This document shows positions 63,271 to 64,000 of a stretch of 64,000 bases of DNA, in pieces. Below the pieces are notes generated by a model that saw only the letters and a list, made by a program, of their open reading frames with translations, ran no database searches and had not been told where the DNA came from. The DNA is from Allacma fusca (taxonomy: Eukaryota > Arthropoda > Collembola > Symphypleona > Sminthuridae): contig OX359245.1 in the NCBI GenBank assembly GCA_947179485.1, forward strand, positions 45,495,067 through 45,559,066. Direction: 5' to 3'. Position 1 is the stretch's first letter. The number at the start of each line of letters is the position of its first letter. The position numbers and the translations under genes are program-made.

Positions 63271-64000
63271 TCAATTCTCAAACTTATTTCTATTTCTCAA
63301 ACTTATTTTCTAGACTTATTTCTAAAATTCCTATTCTCTTTCTATAATTATTCCACTTGGTCACGCTTGCTTCCATTCCCTCTCTATCTACCTATAAGTA
63401 CCTCCGATCATGTCCGATCGCTTCCGTCTCACCTTCCACACTAACTTCCGAGTTAGCGTCTTCTCTCTCGCTCGTGCCGTCTTTTCTAACGGTCACTCGC
63501 TCATCTTCTCAACATGCCCCTCTTTCTTATTCTCTATGCTTATTCTATTCTTATTCTATTTCATTCTCTCTCATTACCCCCTTTGTTAAATGGAATTTGT
63601 CCTCAAATTCTTTCTTAGTCCATATTAATAAAATATAATATTAATAATTTATGTCAATAAATTCAATTCATATAATAATAAAAAAAATTATTTGCTCCTT
63701 AGAGACTTTAGCATGTCTTTCTTCTCTCTTCCTCCAGTCTTACAGATCTCTCTTCTTCACAAAAAAAATTCATAAACATAAAATTGCCTTTCTTAAAGGT
63801 CTTGCTAATTCATTTCTAATCTATTTAATGCCTATTTTAAAGGTCTTTCAAAAAATTCTAATAACTAATTCATTAAGCATTTTACAACTCTCAATAATAA
63901 TTATTAATAACCTTCTTTACACAAATAATTTTTTAATGAGTGATTTACTTTCCTTCTTTCGGCTGTCAAAATTGTCTTGTTTCTTCACTAATACTGTGAA
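63271..64000. other. pyrimidine-rich flank, no gene seen
   Basis: Plus-strand T/C-rich sequence (TCTTTCT, CTCTCTC words) turning AT-rich at the window end. I see no supported coding region. It could be the 5' region of the LINE or of another element. Confidence 0.5.

Overview
The window is A+T-rich, gene-poor animal nuclear DNA built mainly from decayed gene copies and nested transposons. The gene families (a large intronless ionotropic-receptor-like membrane protein, wax-synthase/DGAT-like acyltransferases, an RXR/USP-like relic), the retroelement types and consensus GT/AG splice sites point to an arthropod. A springtail or a relative would fit, but nothing seen here proves the species.

Two host families are arranged as repeated units. 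The first is an ionotropic-receptor-like (IR-like) family. It has two intact single-exon copies (7965-10202 and 50881-53103, both +), broken copies at 1355-2870 (-), 33476-35258 (+) and 48150-49903 (+), and fragments at 4915-5607, 53545-53690 and about 54820. The second is a WS/DGAT-like acyltransferase on the - strand. One copy is split by a 9-kb insertion (47909-47086 and 38157-37324) and a second survives only as 3' exons (59717-59174). Both acyltransferase copies are disabled. The order IR(+) then acyltransferase(-) occurs twice with similar spacers, so a segmental duplication carried both.

Layout: 0-2.9 kb, end of a hAT-like element with a 41-bp tandem array, then an IR pseudogene split by a hAT element. 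4-11 kb, IR fragment, a second hAT element, intact IR gene and a 47-bp palindromic minisatellite. 11.4-12.1 kb, nuclear-receptor relic. 14.5-29.4 kb, a nested stack: a Helitron-like element contains a hAT element and a target-primed insertion, and the latter contains an almost undamaged 9.1-kb Ty3/gypsy (errantivirus-like) element. 31.7-33.1 kb, element with terminal inverted repeats. 33.5-38.2 kb, IR pseudogene and acyltransferase 3' exons. 38.2-47.1 kb, insertion block with CTAGTC-word ends, a gag-like gene, two proline-rich ORFs and a BTB-domain pseudogene carrying another hAT element. 47-53 kb, acyltransferase 5' part and two IR copies. 54.9-56.2 kb, Helitron-like copy. 58.1-59.0 kb, hAT-like element made of about 15 CCAACTACCTGGGTA units. 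60-63.3 kb, a LINE with PHD-like finger, endonuclease and reverse transcriptase.

The most distinctive pattern is a set of short transposons whose interiors are arrays of one short word, a different word in each family. Five have exact 8-bp target duplications and related inverted ends, so they look like one hAT-type architecture with interchangeable word arrays.
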